54,260 bases of DNA from Bacteroidales bacterium (GCA_030528885.1 JAUMXY010000018.1:1-54260), one strand, 5' to 3'. Counted from the first letter of the stretch, positions 19,220 to 28,416 are shown. Numbers and translations: made by a program. The notes: generated by a model not told the origin, from the sequence alone.

Positions 19220-20572
19220 ATGAATGTACGTGGATTTTTATTGAGCATTTCTGTGGCGTTTGCCTTTTCGGCTTCCGCTCAAAACAATAGTAACGTTATA
19301 GATGAAGTTGTATGGGTGGTTGGCGATGAAGCAATCTTGCGTTCTGATGTCGAGAATGTGAGAATGGAGGCTCTTCGTCAAGGGCAGCGTTGGGATGGTG
19401 ACCCTTATTGTGTTATTCCAGAGCAGCTGGCAGTTCAGAAACTTTTCTTGACTCAGGCGGCTATTGATTCCGTTGAAGTGGGGGATTCTGAGGTGTTTCA
19501 GCAGGTGGATGCCGACATACAAGGGATGATTATGGATGTGGGGTCGAGAGAAAAGTTGGAAGAGTATATGGGAAAAAACATCGCCCAGATAAGGGAGCAG
19601 ATGTTCGAAAGCTACAAGAATAGAATGATTGTGGAGGATGTCCAGTTGGGTCTTGTAAGGGACATCAAGGTAACTCCGGCACAGGTGCGGCGCTATTTCA
19701 AGGGACTGCCAGAAGATAGCATTCCTTTTGTGCCAACAAAGGTGGAGTGCCAGATTATTACCCGAGAGCCAAAGATACCTCAAGAAGAAATCGACAGGGT
19801 GAAAAATACGCTCCGCGACTATACGGAGAGAATTAATAGCGGAAGCGCTCAATTCTCAACGCTTGCACTGATGTATTCTGAAGACAAGTTGTCAGCCCAG
19901 GCGGGTGGTGAACTAGGATTTGCAGGGCGTGCTTCTTATGTGCCTGAATTTGCCAATGTGGCATTCAATCTGACCGACCCTAAGGCGGTTTCAAAGATTG
20001 TAGAAACGGAATTTGGCTTCCATATCATCCAGCTGATAGAAAAGCGTGGAGATATGGTCAATTGCCGCCATATTCTGCTGAAGCCAAGGGTGACAACAGA
20101 GGCTTTGCAGCAGAGCATCAATGATTTGGATTCTATCTCTGCAGAAATAGCGCGAGGACTTTACACATTTGACGAGTGCGTTTCCTTTGTATCGTATGAT
20201 AAGGATACGCGCAATAATTATGGTCTGTTGTATGATAAGGATCAGAGAATCTCTAAATTTGAGATGAAGGATTTGCCGGCAGAAGTGGCTCGTGCTGTTG
20301 CAGGTTTGAAGGTTGGTGAAATATCCAAGCCTTTTATCATGGTTGACAGTAAGGGAAGGGAAGTGGTTGCAATTGTAAAGCTGAAGAGCCGTACTAACGG
20401 ACATCGGGCAACAATGGTGGATGACTATCAGGAACTGCAAGATGTTGTGATTAGCAAATTGCGTGAGGAGAAAATCGAGAATTGGATACGAGAAAAGCAG
20501 AAAACGACTTACATCCATATTAACGAGGAATGGAAGAATTGCGAATTCAAGTATCCTGGATGGATTAAGTGA
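19220..20572 (+). CDS. SurA-like periplasmic chaperone and peptidyl-prolyl isomerase
   Basis: 450 residues with signal peptide (cleavage after FAFSASAQ, about residue 21). The N-terminal DEVVWVVGDEAILRSDVENV is the SurA chaperone signature. First parvulin domain about 175-275 (LGFAGRASYVPEFANVAFNL, ETEFGFHIIQL) and a second, degenerate one from NCRHILLKP. It should escort outer-membrane proteins. It starts 2 bases after the preceding PpiC-type gene, so translation is probably coupled; the OstA-like gene follows after 42 bases. Confidence 0.88.
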   Translation: MNVRGFLLSISVAFAFSASAQNNSNVIDEVVWVVGDEAILRSDVENVRMEALRQGQRWDGDPYCVIPEQLAVQKLFLTQAAIDSVEVGDSEVFQQVDADIQGMIMDVGSREKLEEYMGKNIAQIREQMFESYKNRMIVEDVQLGLVRDIKVTPAQVRRYFKGLPEDSIPFVPTKVECQIITREPKIPQEEIDRVKNTLRDYTERINSGSAQFSTLALMYSEDKLSAQAGGELGFAGRASYVPEFANVAFNLTDPKAVSKIVETEFGFHIIQLIEKRGDMVNCRHILLKPRVTTEALQQSINDLDSISAEIARGLYTFDECVSFVSYDKDTRNNYGLLYDKDQRISKFEMKDLPAEVARAVAGLKVGEISKPFIMVDSKGREVVAIVKLKSRTNGHRATMVDDYQELQDVVISKLREEKIENWIREKQKTTYIHINEEWKNCEFKYPGWIK

Positions 20573-20614
20573 TAAGTCTTGTTGAACATCAAGGGGAAAC
20601 TTGTAGGGTAAACC

Positions 20615-22270
20615 ATGAGATATGTAGCTCTTAATAGCAGAAAGCGTTTCGTGTTCAATGCGGTGATGTGGTTGGTTTCGAGCATCGTGTGCTTGGCTCT
20701 CTCTTGTCCGCTTTCTGCCGCTGCCCCTCAAGATTCGCTTCGTGCAAGGTCGAGCGAAAATGTGAAGCTCATTCATAGCGACCTACTGTACAAGAACCGA
20801 TTGGATGCCAAAGCTGATGTGCTTGTCGGGAATGTACGATTGTACCATGATGGTATGTTCTTGGATTGCGACAGCGCAAGGTTTTACAAGGAAGAGAATA
20901 CTTTCAATGCGTATGGGAATGTGAAGATGACGCAAGGGGATACGTTGTCGCTGACAAGTGATACGTTGTTGTATGATGGTCCAATGATGCAAGCCCATGC
21001 TGTGGGGAATGCTGTTCTGACGCATGGGAATACTGTTCTTACCACATCTGTCATCGATTATGACCGGTTGGAAGGCATTGGCTTCTACCCTCAGCATGGT
21101 GTGCTGGTTGATGGCGATAATGTGCTGGATTCAGACTATGGACAATACACTCCAGCGTTGAATGAAGCCATATTTAAGGATAATGTGGTGCTGGACAATC
21201 CTAAGTTTAATCTGAAAACGAATGAGTTATTATATTATTCGGATACAAAGATTGCCAGGATTGTTTCTGAGACAAACATTATCTCCTCGGATAGTACTTT
21301 TGTGTATGCGTTGCGTGGTGAGTACAACACCCAGACAGGGCAGGCGTGTCTGATGGATCGTTCCCATATTTATAAGGAAATGCGTGATATCGTGGGGGAT
21401 AGCCTTTATTATGATGAAGAAAAAGGTGTAAGCGAAGCTTTTGGCAGCGTGGTGCTACTGGATGTTGAGAATCACTGCATGCTTACAGGGCATTATTGTC
21501 GGTATGAAGACGAGCATGGCGTGGCTTTGGCAACGGATAGTGCTGTTTTCCATGAGTTTGCAGAGTCTGATACCTTGTATGTACATGCAGATACATTAAA
21601 AATGATTACTTACAATGCGCAGACAGATTCTGTTTATCGGGATCTTTTCGCATATCATAAAGTCAGGATGTTTAGAACAGACATTCAGGGGGTATGTGAT
21701 TCTCTGGTGACTCATGAGCGAGATTCGTGTACCTATATGTTTGGACAGCCAATCTTGTGGAATGATGTTCAGCAGGTCTTTGGCGAGGAAATTCGCGTCT
21801 ATAATAATGATAGTACAATTGATTGGATCCATGTCGTTAATCAGGCTATGACCATCGAACAGGTGGATTCTGTTTCTTATAATCAAGTGTCTTCAAAAGA
21901 AATGTTTTGCTATTTTAAGGATGGAGTCCTAGAACGTAACGAAGCTAAAGGGAATGTTTATGTTTGTTATTTTATGGATGAATCCGATGGGACACGGATA
22001 GGTATGAATTACACAGAGACACCGGAGCTTCATCTTTTTATGAAAGATAAAAGAGTGAATAAGATTTGGATGAAGGAGAGTTCTGGTGTAATGTATCCCC
22101 CTATCGCGATACCTGCGGAGAGGCGTTATCTTGCCGGCTTTGCTTGGTTCGACTATATCCGTCCCCAGAATAAAGATGATATATTTGATTGGAAGTCAAA
22201 GAAGAAGGAACAAGAACTGAAAAAGACGGAAAGGCGCGTGGTTCCCAAACAGCGTCTTGCTGATTTGTGA
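20615..22270 (+). CDS. OstA/LptA-like LPS-transport family protein
   Basis: 551 residues. An N-terminal hydrophobic segment (about 14-38) serves as signal or anchor. The following region has repeating beta strands characteristic of the OstA/LptA jellyroll (DVLVGNVRLYHDGMFLDCDS, then AYGNVKMTQGDTLSL, then AVGNAVLTHGNTVL), spanning most of the protein. Such OstA-like proteins in Bacteroidota are thought to take part in LPS transport or outer-membrane assembly. Context with two periplasmic chaperones supports this. It lacks the C-terminal barrel of LptD. Confidence 0.8.
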   Translation: MRYVALNSRKRFVFNAVMWLVSSIVCLALSCPLSAAAPQDSLRARSSENVKLIHSDLLYKNRLDAKADVLVGNVRLYHDGMFLDCDSARFYKEENTFNAYGNVKMTQGDTLSLTSDTLLYDGPMMQAHAVGNAVLTHGNTVLTTSVIDYDRLEGIGFYPQHGVLVDGDNVLDSDYGQYTPALNEAIFKDNVVLDNPKFNLKTNELLYYSDTKIARIVSETNIISSDSTFVYALRGEYNTQTGQACLMDRSHIYKEMRDIVGDSLYYDEEKGVSEAFGSVVLLDVENHCMLTGHYCRYEDEHGVALATDSAVFHEFAESDTLYVHADTLKMITYNAQTDSVYRDLFAYHKVRMFRTDIQGVCDSLVTHERDSCTYMFGQPILWNDVQQVFGEEIRVYNNDSTIDWIHVVNQAMTIEQVDSVSYNQVSSKEMFCYFKDGVLERNEAKGNVYVCYFMDESDGTRIGMNYTETPELHLFMKDKRVNKIWMKESSGVMYPPIAIPAERRYLAGFAWFDYIRPQNKDDIFDWKSKKKEQELKKTERRVVPKQRLADL

Positions 22271-22304
22271 AGCAATATGTTAAACGGTTAATAACAAAAT
22301 TTAT

Positions 22305-22589
22305 ATGGGAATGTTTTCTGTCAGAAAGCCACGTGGTTTTCACCATAATTACATGTATTACGATCCAAGAAAAGAAAAGCTGAAGGAAATTGATGAGAGG
22401 GCGAAACGTGATTTGGGGCTGCTTCCTCCCAAGGAGTTTACCCCTGAAGATTTACGGGGGAAGTTTGTACAAGCGACAAAGCATGTGAGACAAAGGAAAG
22501 AAAGCGGGAAGAAACCTGTTTCGTATGGTGTGTTGCTCATAATCATCGTGTTGCTGGTGCTTTTAATGCGTTGGATAGTTGCAGGATAG
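22305..22589 (+). CDS. Small single-span membrane protein, function unknown
   Basis: 94 residues. A basic N-terminal part (KPRGFHHNYMYYDPRKEKL) and a charged helix precede one C-terminal membrane segment (about 73-92, YGVLLIIIVLLVLLMRWIV), so it is probably a tail-anchored inner-membrane protein. Similar small proteins accompany surA/mutL neighbourhoods in Bacteroidota, but no function is known to me. It lies 34 bases after the OstA-like gene and 32 before mutL. Confidence 0.75.
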   Translation: MGMFSVRKPRGFHHNYMYYDPRKEKLKEIDERAKRDLGLLPPKEFTPEDLRGKFVQATKHVRQRKESGKKPVSYGVLLIIIVLLVLLMRWIVAG

Positions 22590-22621
22590 TTTTTATTTAA
22601 TCATATATAATCATAGCCGTT

Positions 22622-24523
22622 TTGGACGATATTATTCATCTTTTACCCGATTCTGTTGCCAATCAGATTGCTGCAGGAGAGGTGGTTCAGCGCCCTTCTT
22701 CCATCATAAAAGAAATGGTGGAAAATTCGATTGATGCAGGTGCGAAAAACATTCAAGTGTTGGTTGCTGATGGAGGAAAATCCTGTGTGCAGGTTATAGA
22801 TGACGGAAAAGGCATGTCTGAAACGGATGCAAGGTTGGCTTTTGAACGCCATGCCACTTCCAAGATAAGGCAAGCGTCAGACCTCTTTAATCTTACGACG
22901 ATGGGGTTCAGGGGGGAGGCATTGGCAAGTATTGCTGCAGTAGCTCAGGTAGAGCTGAAAACTCGACGTCCTGATGATGAACTGGGGACCATGATTCAGA
23001 TTGCAGGGTCGAAAATTGAGAAGCAGGAACCCGTGGCTTGTCCTGCTGGCTCTAATTTCTCTGTGAACAACCTGTTTTTTAATGTCCCTGCAAGGCGGAA
23101 GTTTCTAAAGTCGAATCAGACGGAGCTGACAAACGTCGTAGCCGATTTCCAACGAATCGTATTGGTGCACCCAGACGTTTCTTTCACATTATATAATAAT
23201 GGGGCAGAGATGTTCCGATTGCCCCAAGCAACAGTTCGCCAGCGAATCATAGATGTTTTTGGCAAAAAGATGAATGCGGATTTACTTCCTGTAGAAGTGG
23301 AGACGTCTTTGGTTCGCCTTTCTGGATATGTTGCAAAGCCAGAGTCTTCCAAGAAGAAAGGTGCTCATCAGTATTTTTTTGTGAATGGTCGTTACATGCG
23401 GCATCCGTATTTTCATAGCGCCGTTATGAAGGCCTATGAGAATATGATACCAGCTGGCGAACATGTTTCTTATTTCCTTTACTTCTCTGTTGATGCGTCC
23501 TCTATCGATGTAAATGTACATCCTACAAAAACAGAGATTAAGTTTGATAACGAACAGCCAATATGGCAAGTGCTTTCTGCTGCTGTGAAGGAGACGATAG
23601 GACAGTTCTGTAATGTTCCGTTGATAGATTTTGATATAGAAGGGAAACCCGACATACCAGTGATGGGGGCGGTTAACTCCATTCCGCGACAACCCAAGTT
23701 GGGAGCGCCAACCTATAATCCGTTTGAAAGCACTTCGCGTACAAGGTACACCCCGTCAAGCGGTTGGGAGAAATTGTATGATAAGTATACGGCGTCCATG
23801 TCAGACAAACCAGAGAAGTCCTCAGCCTTCCAGGGTCTGGCGGATGTGGTCTCTGGCGGGTTGGAACTTCAAGTGAAAGATGTTCCCGAAGAACTAAATC
23901 TGCAACAGTCTATCTGGAATGAGCGGTTTGCAGATGGCGGAATGCCTTCGGGCTCTTTTGATGCCACAGTGCCGAAATTTCAATATAAGGGTAAGTATAT
24001 AGTATTGCCAAATGGCGCGGGAATAATGCTTGTCAATCAGCATCGGGCTCACGTTCGTGTGTTGTTCGAACAAAATATGCGCTGTTTAAAATCTCACGAT
24101 CGCCCATCTCAGAAAGAGCTGTTCCCTAGCGTCGTCCAATTTGAACCGTCTGAATGTGTGATGCTTGAAAGTTTGCTGGACGATATCTGCGGGTTAGGAT
24201 TTGATTTGTCTAATCTCGGCGGCGGCTCTTATTCGGTCAATGGTATTCCGTCTGATATAGAGGGTGTAGATGTCGAAAAGCTGCTTCACGACATGTTGTC
24301 GTCTGTTCAAAGCGAGATGAGTGACGTTCGGAAAGATGCTCAAGAGGCTTTAGCGCTAACTTTGGCGGAAAAATCGGCAATTGTTTATGGGCAGGTCCTT
24401 ACAACCATAGAAATGGAACATCTTTTAAGGGATTTGTTTGCGACAAAGATGCCGGCAAGGACTCCTGACGGAAAATTGATTTATACGATTGTGGAAGACT
24501 CATACTTTGAGAACTTTTTCTGA
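22622..24523 (+). CDS. mutL: DNA mismatch-repair protein MutL
   Basis: Couples mismatch recognition by MutS to downstream repair. 633 residues. The GHKL ATPase domain is intact: ANQIAAGEVVQRPSS, ENSIDAGA, DDGKGM and GFRGEALASIAAVAQ. The linker runs about 340-460. In the C-terminal dimerisation domain the site of the endonuclease motif DQHAxxExxxxE reads NQHRAHVRVLFEQ, and no CPHGRP-like motif is seen near the end (TPDGKLIY instead), so a metal-dependent nicking activity is unlikely. The start is TTG at 22622, matching the family N-terminus DIIHLLPDSVANQIAAGEV. Last gene of the envelope operon by spacing. Confidence 0.93.
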   Translation: MDDIIHLLPDSVANQIAAGEVVQRPSSIIKEMVENSIDAGAKNIQVLVADGGKSCVQVIDDGKGMSETDARLAFERHATSKIRQASDLFNLTTMGFRGEALASIAAVAQVELKTRRPDDELGTMIQIAGSKIEKQEPVACPAGSNFSVNNLFFNVPARRKFLKSNQTELTNVVADFQRIVLVHPDVSFTLYNNGAEMFRLPQATVRQRIIDVFGKKMNADLLPVEVETSLVRLSGYVAKPESSKKKGAHQYFFVNGRYMRHPYFHSAVMKAYENMIPAGEHVSYFLYFSVDASSIDVNVHPTKTEIKFDNEQPIWQVLSAAVKETIGQFCNVPLIDFDIEGKPDIPVMGAVNSIPRQPKLGAPTYNPFESTSRTRYTPSSGWEKLYDKYTASMSDKPEKSSAFQGLADVVSGGLELQVKDVPEELNLQQSIWNERFADGGMPSGSFDATVPKFQYKGKYIVLPNGAGIMLVNQHRAHVRVLFEQNMRCLKSHDRPSQKELFPSVVQFEPSECVMLESLLDDICGLGFDLSNLGGGSYSVNGIPSDIEGVDVEKLLHDMLSSVQSEMSDVRKDAQEALALTLAEKSAIVYGQVLTTIEMEHLLRDLFATKMPARTPDGKLIYTIVEDSYFENFF

Positions 24524-24621
24524 TTTCAAGTGCTAAAGAACGATTTTGATAAGTGGAAAGTATAAAAAATGCTAAAAAAAAGCATAAAATAATAGATATA
24601 TAACGTTTTTTTTGATTTTTC

Positions 24622-24654
24622 TTGTGTCTGAATAAAGTAAAATATATAACTTTG
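24622..24654 (+). promoter_or_regulatory. Promoter of the OmpA-family gene
   Basis: TAACTTTG (24647-24654) with TTG at 24622-24624 (22-base gap). It predicts an unusually long leader of about 125 bases, AT-rich near the start codon, as expected for a highly expressed Bacteroidota porin. Confidence 0.6.
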
Positions 24655-24786
24655 TATCAGATTTGGTGTGAAAAGTCTGAAACGGAACAGCTTTTGTAGG
24701 TGTCGTTGCGGAAATTCTACCATATCATAAGATAAAGAAATTTTTAAAATAAATATTTAATTATTGTTTTATTTAAAAGTGTATTT

Positions 24787-25959
24787 ATGAAAAAGTTAAT
24801 GATGGCGTTGGCCTTTGTAGGCCTTGGTACTGTCGCAGCTAATGCACAGTGTGACGAGTTCGCAACACCAACAACTAACAAGTACAGCGTAGCTACAAAT
24901 TCTTTTTGGGCTAACTGGTATGTTCAGGTCGGTGTTGACATGAACATTTCAAATGTCTATAAAGGTGGTTCTTTCTTTACGGAAGATTGGCATAGTGGCC
25001 GTACTTATGGTGTTGACCTCGCTGTAGGTAAGTGGTTCACTCCAGGCATCGGTACTCGTCTGAAACTGAATTGGGAAAATGGTGCTTTTGCGCACGCTTT
25101 CCGTAACACAGACCATGTATGGCAAGCTCCTTCTTTCCATAAGGGTGGTTATGCTCTCCTTGCATTCGATACAGAGTTCAACATGAGCAACATTTTCTGT
25201 GGCTACAATGAATCACGTGTTTGGAACCTTATCCTCTTCCCACGTATGGGAGTTGTTCGCAACTTTGATTCAGGTAACTACGCTCCAGTTCTTGGTGGTG
25301 GTATAGAGTCAACTTGGAAGCTCTCTAAGCGTGTAAGCATCTATCTTGATGCAGCTTATATGTTCACGACAAACGGTTATATGCCATATGAGGCAGACGG
25401 AAAGGCTTTCGCTTCAAACGGAATCGCAGCTGTTGACCTCGGTTTGACATTCAACCTTGGCAAGACAGGCTGGTCTAAGGCAGTTTCTCTCGAGGATTAT
25501 GAGGCTCTCTCTGCTGAGGCATGCTCTAAGCTCGCAGCTCTTCGTTCACAGCTCAAGGCTGAGCAGGACGAGAACGCACGTCTCCGTGACCTCCTCGCAA
25601 AGCAGCCTAAGGCTCCTCAGACAGTTACAGAGAAGATCGTTACAAGCAGCGCTGCTTCTGTATTCTTCGACATCAACTCTTCTAAGCTCAACTCAAAGAA
25701 GGATCTCATCAACATCGAGTCTATCGCAACTGCTGCAAAGAACTCTGGTGCTAAGGTTGTTGTAACAGGTTCTGCTGACAGCAAGACAGGTTCTTCTGCT
25801 TACAACCAGAAGCTTTCTGAGGCTCGTGCACAGGCTGTTGCTGACGAACTCGTAAACCTCGGCGTTGAGCGTTCTAAGATTGAAGTTAAGGGTGTTGGTG
25901 GCGTTAATGACGTTGCTCCATACAACCTCAACCGTCGTGCTGTAATCGAACTCAAGTAA
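24787..25959 (+). CDS. OmpA-family outer-membrane protein
   Basis: 390 residues. Signal peptide MKKLMMALAFVGLGTVAANA. The N-terminal domain (about 30-225) has alternating aromatic strands of an eight-stranded barrel (SFWANWYVQVGVDMNISNVY, AVDLGLTFNLGKTGW). A coiled linker follows, and the C-terminal OmpA domain (about 280-390) binds peptidoglycan (ASVFFDINSSKLNSKKDL, SEARAQAVADELVNLGV, NLNRRAVIEL). Codon use differs from neighbours (CTC, CGT, GTT, GCT preferred), as in very highly expressed genes. Own promoter with a long leader, and a strong terminator. Confidence 0.93.
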   Translation: MKKLMMALAFVGLGTVAANAQCDEFATPTTNKYSVATNSFWANWYVQVGVDMNISNVYKGGSFFTEDWHSGRTYGVDLAVGKWFTPGIGTRLKLNWENGAFAHAFRNTDHVWQAPSFHKGGYALLAFDTEFNMSNIFCGYNESRVWNLILFPRMGVVRNFDSGNYAPVLGGGIESTWKLSKRVSIYLDAAYMFTTNGYMPYEADGKAFASNGIAAVDLGLTFNLGKTGWSKAVSLEDYEALSAEACSKLAALRSQLKAEQDENARLRDLLAKQPKAPQTVTEKIVTSSAASVFFDINSSKLNSKKDLINIESIATAAKNSGAKVVVTGSADSKTGSSAYNQKLSEARAQAVADELVNLGVERSKIEVKGVGGVNDVAPYNLNRRAVIELK

Positions 25960-25979
25960 TCTAATTATATAGAGTTTAT

Positions 25980-26011
25980 GAGGGTCGCCCTTATGGGTGA
26001 CCCTCTTTTTT
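25980..26011 (+). terminator. Terminator after the OmpA-family gene
   Basis: GAGGGTCGCCC (25980-25990), loop TTAT, GGGTGACCCTC (25995-26005) with one G-U pair, then TTTTTTG. Confidence 0.85.
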
Positions 26012-26052
26012 GTTCTTTTTTTATTGTATTGGCAAAAAAAGATGCTTTTTGT

Positions 26053-26084
26053 TTTGTTGGTTCGGAAAAAAAGTCGTACCTTTG
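26053..26084 (+). promoter_or_regulatory. Promoter of the tRNA cluster (TTTG-20-TACCTTTG)
   Basis: TTTG (26053-26056) and TACCTTTG (26077-26084) with a 20-base spacer, about 40 bases before the first tRNA-Pro. Confidence 0.7.
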
Positions 26085-26122
26085 CAGTGCTTTTGAAGAA
26101 AGAGCCTTTAGGATTGAATAGA

Positions 26123-26198
26123 CGGGATGTAGTACAGTTGGTAGTATACTTGGTTTGGGACCAAGGGGTCGCACGTTCGAGTCGTGTCATCCCGACCA
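26123..26198 (+). tRNA. tRNA-Pro (TGG), copy 1
   Basis: The acceptor arm CGGGATG pairs with CATCCCG; anticodon stem CTTGG/CCAAG encloses loop TTTGGGA with anticodon TGG; the T arm contains GTTCGAGTC. The discriminator A is followed by an encoded CCA (26196-26198). Confidence 0.95.
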
Positions 26199-26224
26199 GC
26201 GAAGAGGCTTTTTCAAGAGAGTAG

Positions 26225-26297
26225 CGGGATGTAGTACAGTTGGTAGTATACTTGGTTTGGGACCAAGGGGTCGCACGTTCGAGTCGTGTCATCCCGA
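26225..26297 (+). tRNA. tRNA-Pro (TGG), copy 2
   Basis: Identical to copy 1 through the discriminator base, but followed by CTA rather than CCA, so its 3' end must be added enzymatically. The copies are 102 bases apart start to start, a tandem duplication of the gene. Confidence 0.95.
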
Positions 26298-26305
26298 CTA
26301 ACAAA

Positions 26306-26380
26306 GGGCGTTTAGCTCAGCTGGTTCAGAGCATCTGCCTTACAAGCAGAGGGTCGGCGGTTCGAATCCGTCAACGCCCA
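26306..26380 (+). tRNA. tRNA-Val (TAC)
   Basis: GGGCGTT pairs with AACGCCC; anticodon stem TCTGC/GCAGA with loop CTTACAA gives anticodon TAC; T arm GTTCGAATC. CCA is not encoded. Only 8 bases after the second tRNA-Pro, so one transcript is likely. Confidence 0.95.
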
Positions 26381-26381
26381 C

Positions 26382-26408
26382 AAAGGAAGACTTCGGTCTT
26401 CCTTTTTT
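26382..26408 (+). terminator. Terminator of the tRNA cluster
   Basis: AAAGGAAGAC and GTCTTCCTTT form a perfect 10-bp stem closed by a TTCG tetraloop, followed by TTT. Confidence 0.9.
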
Positions 26409-26477
26409 TGTTTATAATATCCTTCCCCTGTGTGCGTACAGATATTCCCATGTTGAATAAAAAAACAAAAACATGAA

Positions 26478-26510
26478 ATGTTCCACGTTTTTTGTAATGT
26501 ATGTTCCACA
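26478..26510 (+). promoter_or_regulatory. Two direct repeats resembling parS half-sites
   Basis: TGTTCCACGT (26478-26487) and TGTTCCACAT (26501-26510) lie 23 bases apart. Each equals one half of parS-like palindromes of the form TGTTCCACGTGGAACA. They sit just upstream of the -7 box of parA, so they could be ParB or other regulator sites; this is inference. Confidence 0.35.
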
Positions 26511-26519
26511 TAAAATGCT

Positions 26520-26527
26520 TATCTTTG
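26520..26527 (+). promoter_or_regulatory. Promoter -7 element (TATCTTTG) of the parAB operon
   Basis: TATCTTTGCAA matches the consensus. With ATG 26724 as parA start, the leader would be about 190 bases long; no gene or clear RNA fold was recognised in it. Confidence 0.55.
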
Positions 26528-26723
26528 CAAAGGATTTAGCGCAGATGCTGTATAGAGGTGTAAACATCGTTTTTCGTTTCAAACTATGAGTTATCCAGCG
26601 TCTGGTCTGTTATTTTCTAAAAAAGAATTGAATGAAGTTTTCAAACGATTGTTTGATAGATGAATGCGCTTCTTATGTAGCAGCGTTTGCAAATTCTCTC
26701 AAGCAATGACAATAGGATTAGGT

Positions 26724-27494
26724 ATGGGAAAAATTATAGCATTGGCAAATCAGAAAGGAGGAGTGGGGAAGACCACAACAGCAATCAACCTGGCCGCTAG
26801 CCTCGCCGCGCTCGACAAGAAAGTTCTTGTAGTCGATGCCGATCCGCAGGCGAATGCTTCTTCTGGTTTAGGAGTCGACATCCAGCAGGTTGACACTTCC
26901 ATTTATGATTGTATCGTCAATTCGGCAGATCCCCATGAGGCGATATATACGACAGACATTGATGGGCTTGACGTAATACCAAGTCATATAGACTTAGTAG
27001 GCGCCGAGATAGAGATGCTGAATGTCTCCAAGCGTGAATTGGTACTCAAGCGTATCCTTGAACCCCTCCGTACCGAGTATGATTATATACTCATCGACTG
27101 TTCCCCTTCCTTGGGAATCATCACCGTCAACTCGCTCACAGCGGCAGACTCAGTTATCATACCCGTTCAGTGTGAATACTTTGCGCTTGAAGGAATCAGC
27201 AAGCTGTTGAATACAATCAAGATTATCAAGTCCAAACTCAACTCACGCTTAGAGATAGAGGGCTTCCTGCTGACCATGTTCGACTCACGCCTTCGTTTGG
27301 CCAACCAAATTTACGAAGAAGTGAAGCGCCACTTCCAGGAGCTTGTCTTCAAGACTGTGATACAGCGCAATGTCAAACTCTCAGAGGCCCCCAGCCACGG
27401 CATACCTTGCATACTCTACGATGCCACTTCCAATGGCGCGAAGAATTACATCTCCTTAGCCAAGGAAATCGCCGCCCGCGAAGTAAAACAATAA
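26724..27494 (+). CDS. parA: Chromosome-partitioning ATPase ParA (Soj)
   Basis: Walker-type ATPase moving ParB-bound origin DNA. 256 residues from this start. The deviant Walker [14 protein letters not shown] (about 11-23), Walker A' [15 protein letters not shown] and Walker B-like [11 protein letters not shown] are all visible. ATG 26724 ([13 protein letters not shown]) matches the family; the longer frame from 26664 or ATG 26706 adds unrelated residues. First gene of a conserved Bacteroidota run parA-parB-DUF5683-mltD-rel. Its coding strand favours C over G, unlike plus-strand genes to the left. Confidence 0.95.
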   Translation: MGKIIALANQKGGVGKTTTAINLAASLAALDKKVLVVDADPQANASSGLGVDIQQVDTSIYDCIVNSADPHEAIYTTDIDGLDVIPSHIDLVGAEIEMLNVSKRELVLKRILEPLRTEYDYILIDCSPSLGIITVNSLTAADSVIIPVQCEYFALEGISKLLNTIKIIKSKLNSRLEIEGFLLTMFDSRLRLANQIYEEVKRHFQELVFKTVIQRNVKLSEAPSHGIPCILYDATSNGAKNYISLAKEIAAREVKQ

Positions 27495-27521
27495 CAGAAA
27501 GCACAAACGAATATAAAAGAT

Positions 27522-28412
27522 ATGGCAGTAAGAAAAAAATTCGGTTCAGCTTTAGGACGCGGTCTTGATGCTCTCATCTCAACAGAGAATGTCCGTACCG
27601 AAGGCTCTTCCACCATCAACGAAATAGACATATCCTTGATAGAGCGCAACCCCAACCAGCCGCGTCACGAATTCGACGAGACCGCCCTTCAGGAGCTTGC
27701 CGATTCCATAGCGGAGATAGGCATCATCCAGCCCATCACCTTGCGCGAACTGGAAAATGGACACTATCAGATTATCGCAGGAGAGCGTCGTTGGCGTGCC
27801 TCCCAGCGAGCAGGTCTCAAAAGCCTTCCCGCCTATATCCGCACGGCAAGCGATGAGAACGTCATGGAAATGGCATTGATAGAGAACATCCAGCGCCAGG
27901 ACCTCAATTCCATCGAGATAGCCTTAGCCTATCAGCACCTGATAGATGAGTATAAGCTCACCCAAGAGAAACTGAGCGAGCGTGTAGGCAAGAAACGCGC
28001 CACTGTAGCCAACTATCTCCGTCTGCTCAAGCTGCCCGCCCCTGTGCAGGTCGCTATCCAGAACCATCAGATAGACACCGGCCATGCCCGTGCCCTGCTT
28101 GCGCTCGACGACCCCAAGGCCCAGGTCAAACTCTTCAATGAGATACAGAACAAAGGCTATTCCGTTCGTCAAGTAGAAGAAATCATCAAGCAAATCAACG
28201 AAGACCGCCCCGAGGGAGCCGTTTCGTCCAAGCCCCGTTCCGGTTCTGCCCCATTAACGGCAGAAATGGATGGTTTGCGCAACGAATTGGCCCAGCTCCT
28301 CAAGCGTGGTGTGAAACTCACTTGCTCCCCCCGCGGTGGTAAAGTCACCTTCTCCTTCAACGATGCAGACGATTTGCGCTCCATCATCTCCTTAATGCAA
28401 AAAGAACTTTAA
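27522..28412 (+). CDS. parB: Chromosome-partitioning protein ParB
   Basis: CTPase and DNA-binding partner of ParA that loads at parS and spreads. 296 residues. N-terminal ParB/Srx domain (about 35-125) with IERNPNQPRHEFDE and the nucleotide-binding AGERRWRAS motif, then a helix-turn-helix domain (about 140-200, LSERVGKKRATVANYLRLLKL) and a C-terminal dimerisation segment. 27 bases after parA and 4 before the next gene, so co-transcribed. Confidence 0.95.
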   Translation: MAVRKKFGSALGRGLDALISTENVRTEGSSTINEIDISLIERNPNQPRHEFDETALQELADSIAEIGIIQPITLRELENGHYQIIAGERRWRASQRAGLKSLPAYIRTASDENVMEMALIENIQRQDLNSIEIALAYQHLIDEYKLTQEKLSERVGKKRATVANYLRLLKLPAPVQVAIQNHQIDTGHARALLALDDPKAQVKLFNEIQNKGYSVRQVEEIIKQINEDRPEGAVSSKPRSGSAPLTAEMDGLRNELAQLLKRGVKLTCSPRGGKVTFSFNDADDLRSIISLMQKEL

Positions 28413-28416
28413 TTAG

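Noticed and set aside
26120-26724. Replication origin or terminus at the composition switch next to parAB
   Set aside because: No DnaA-box cluster, no dnaA or dif-like site was seen. The plus-strand change from G-rich to C-rich is local and reverts to the right, which suits an inversion better than an origin or terminus.
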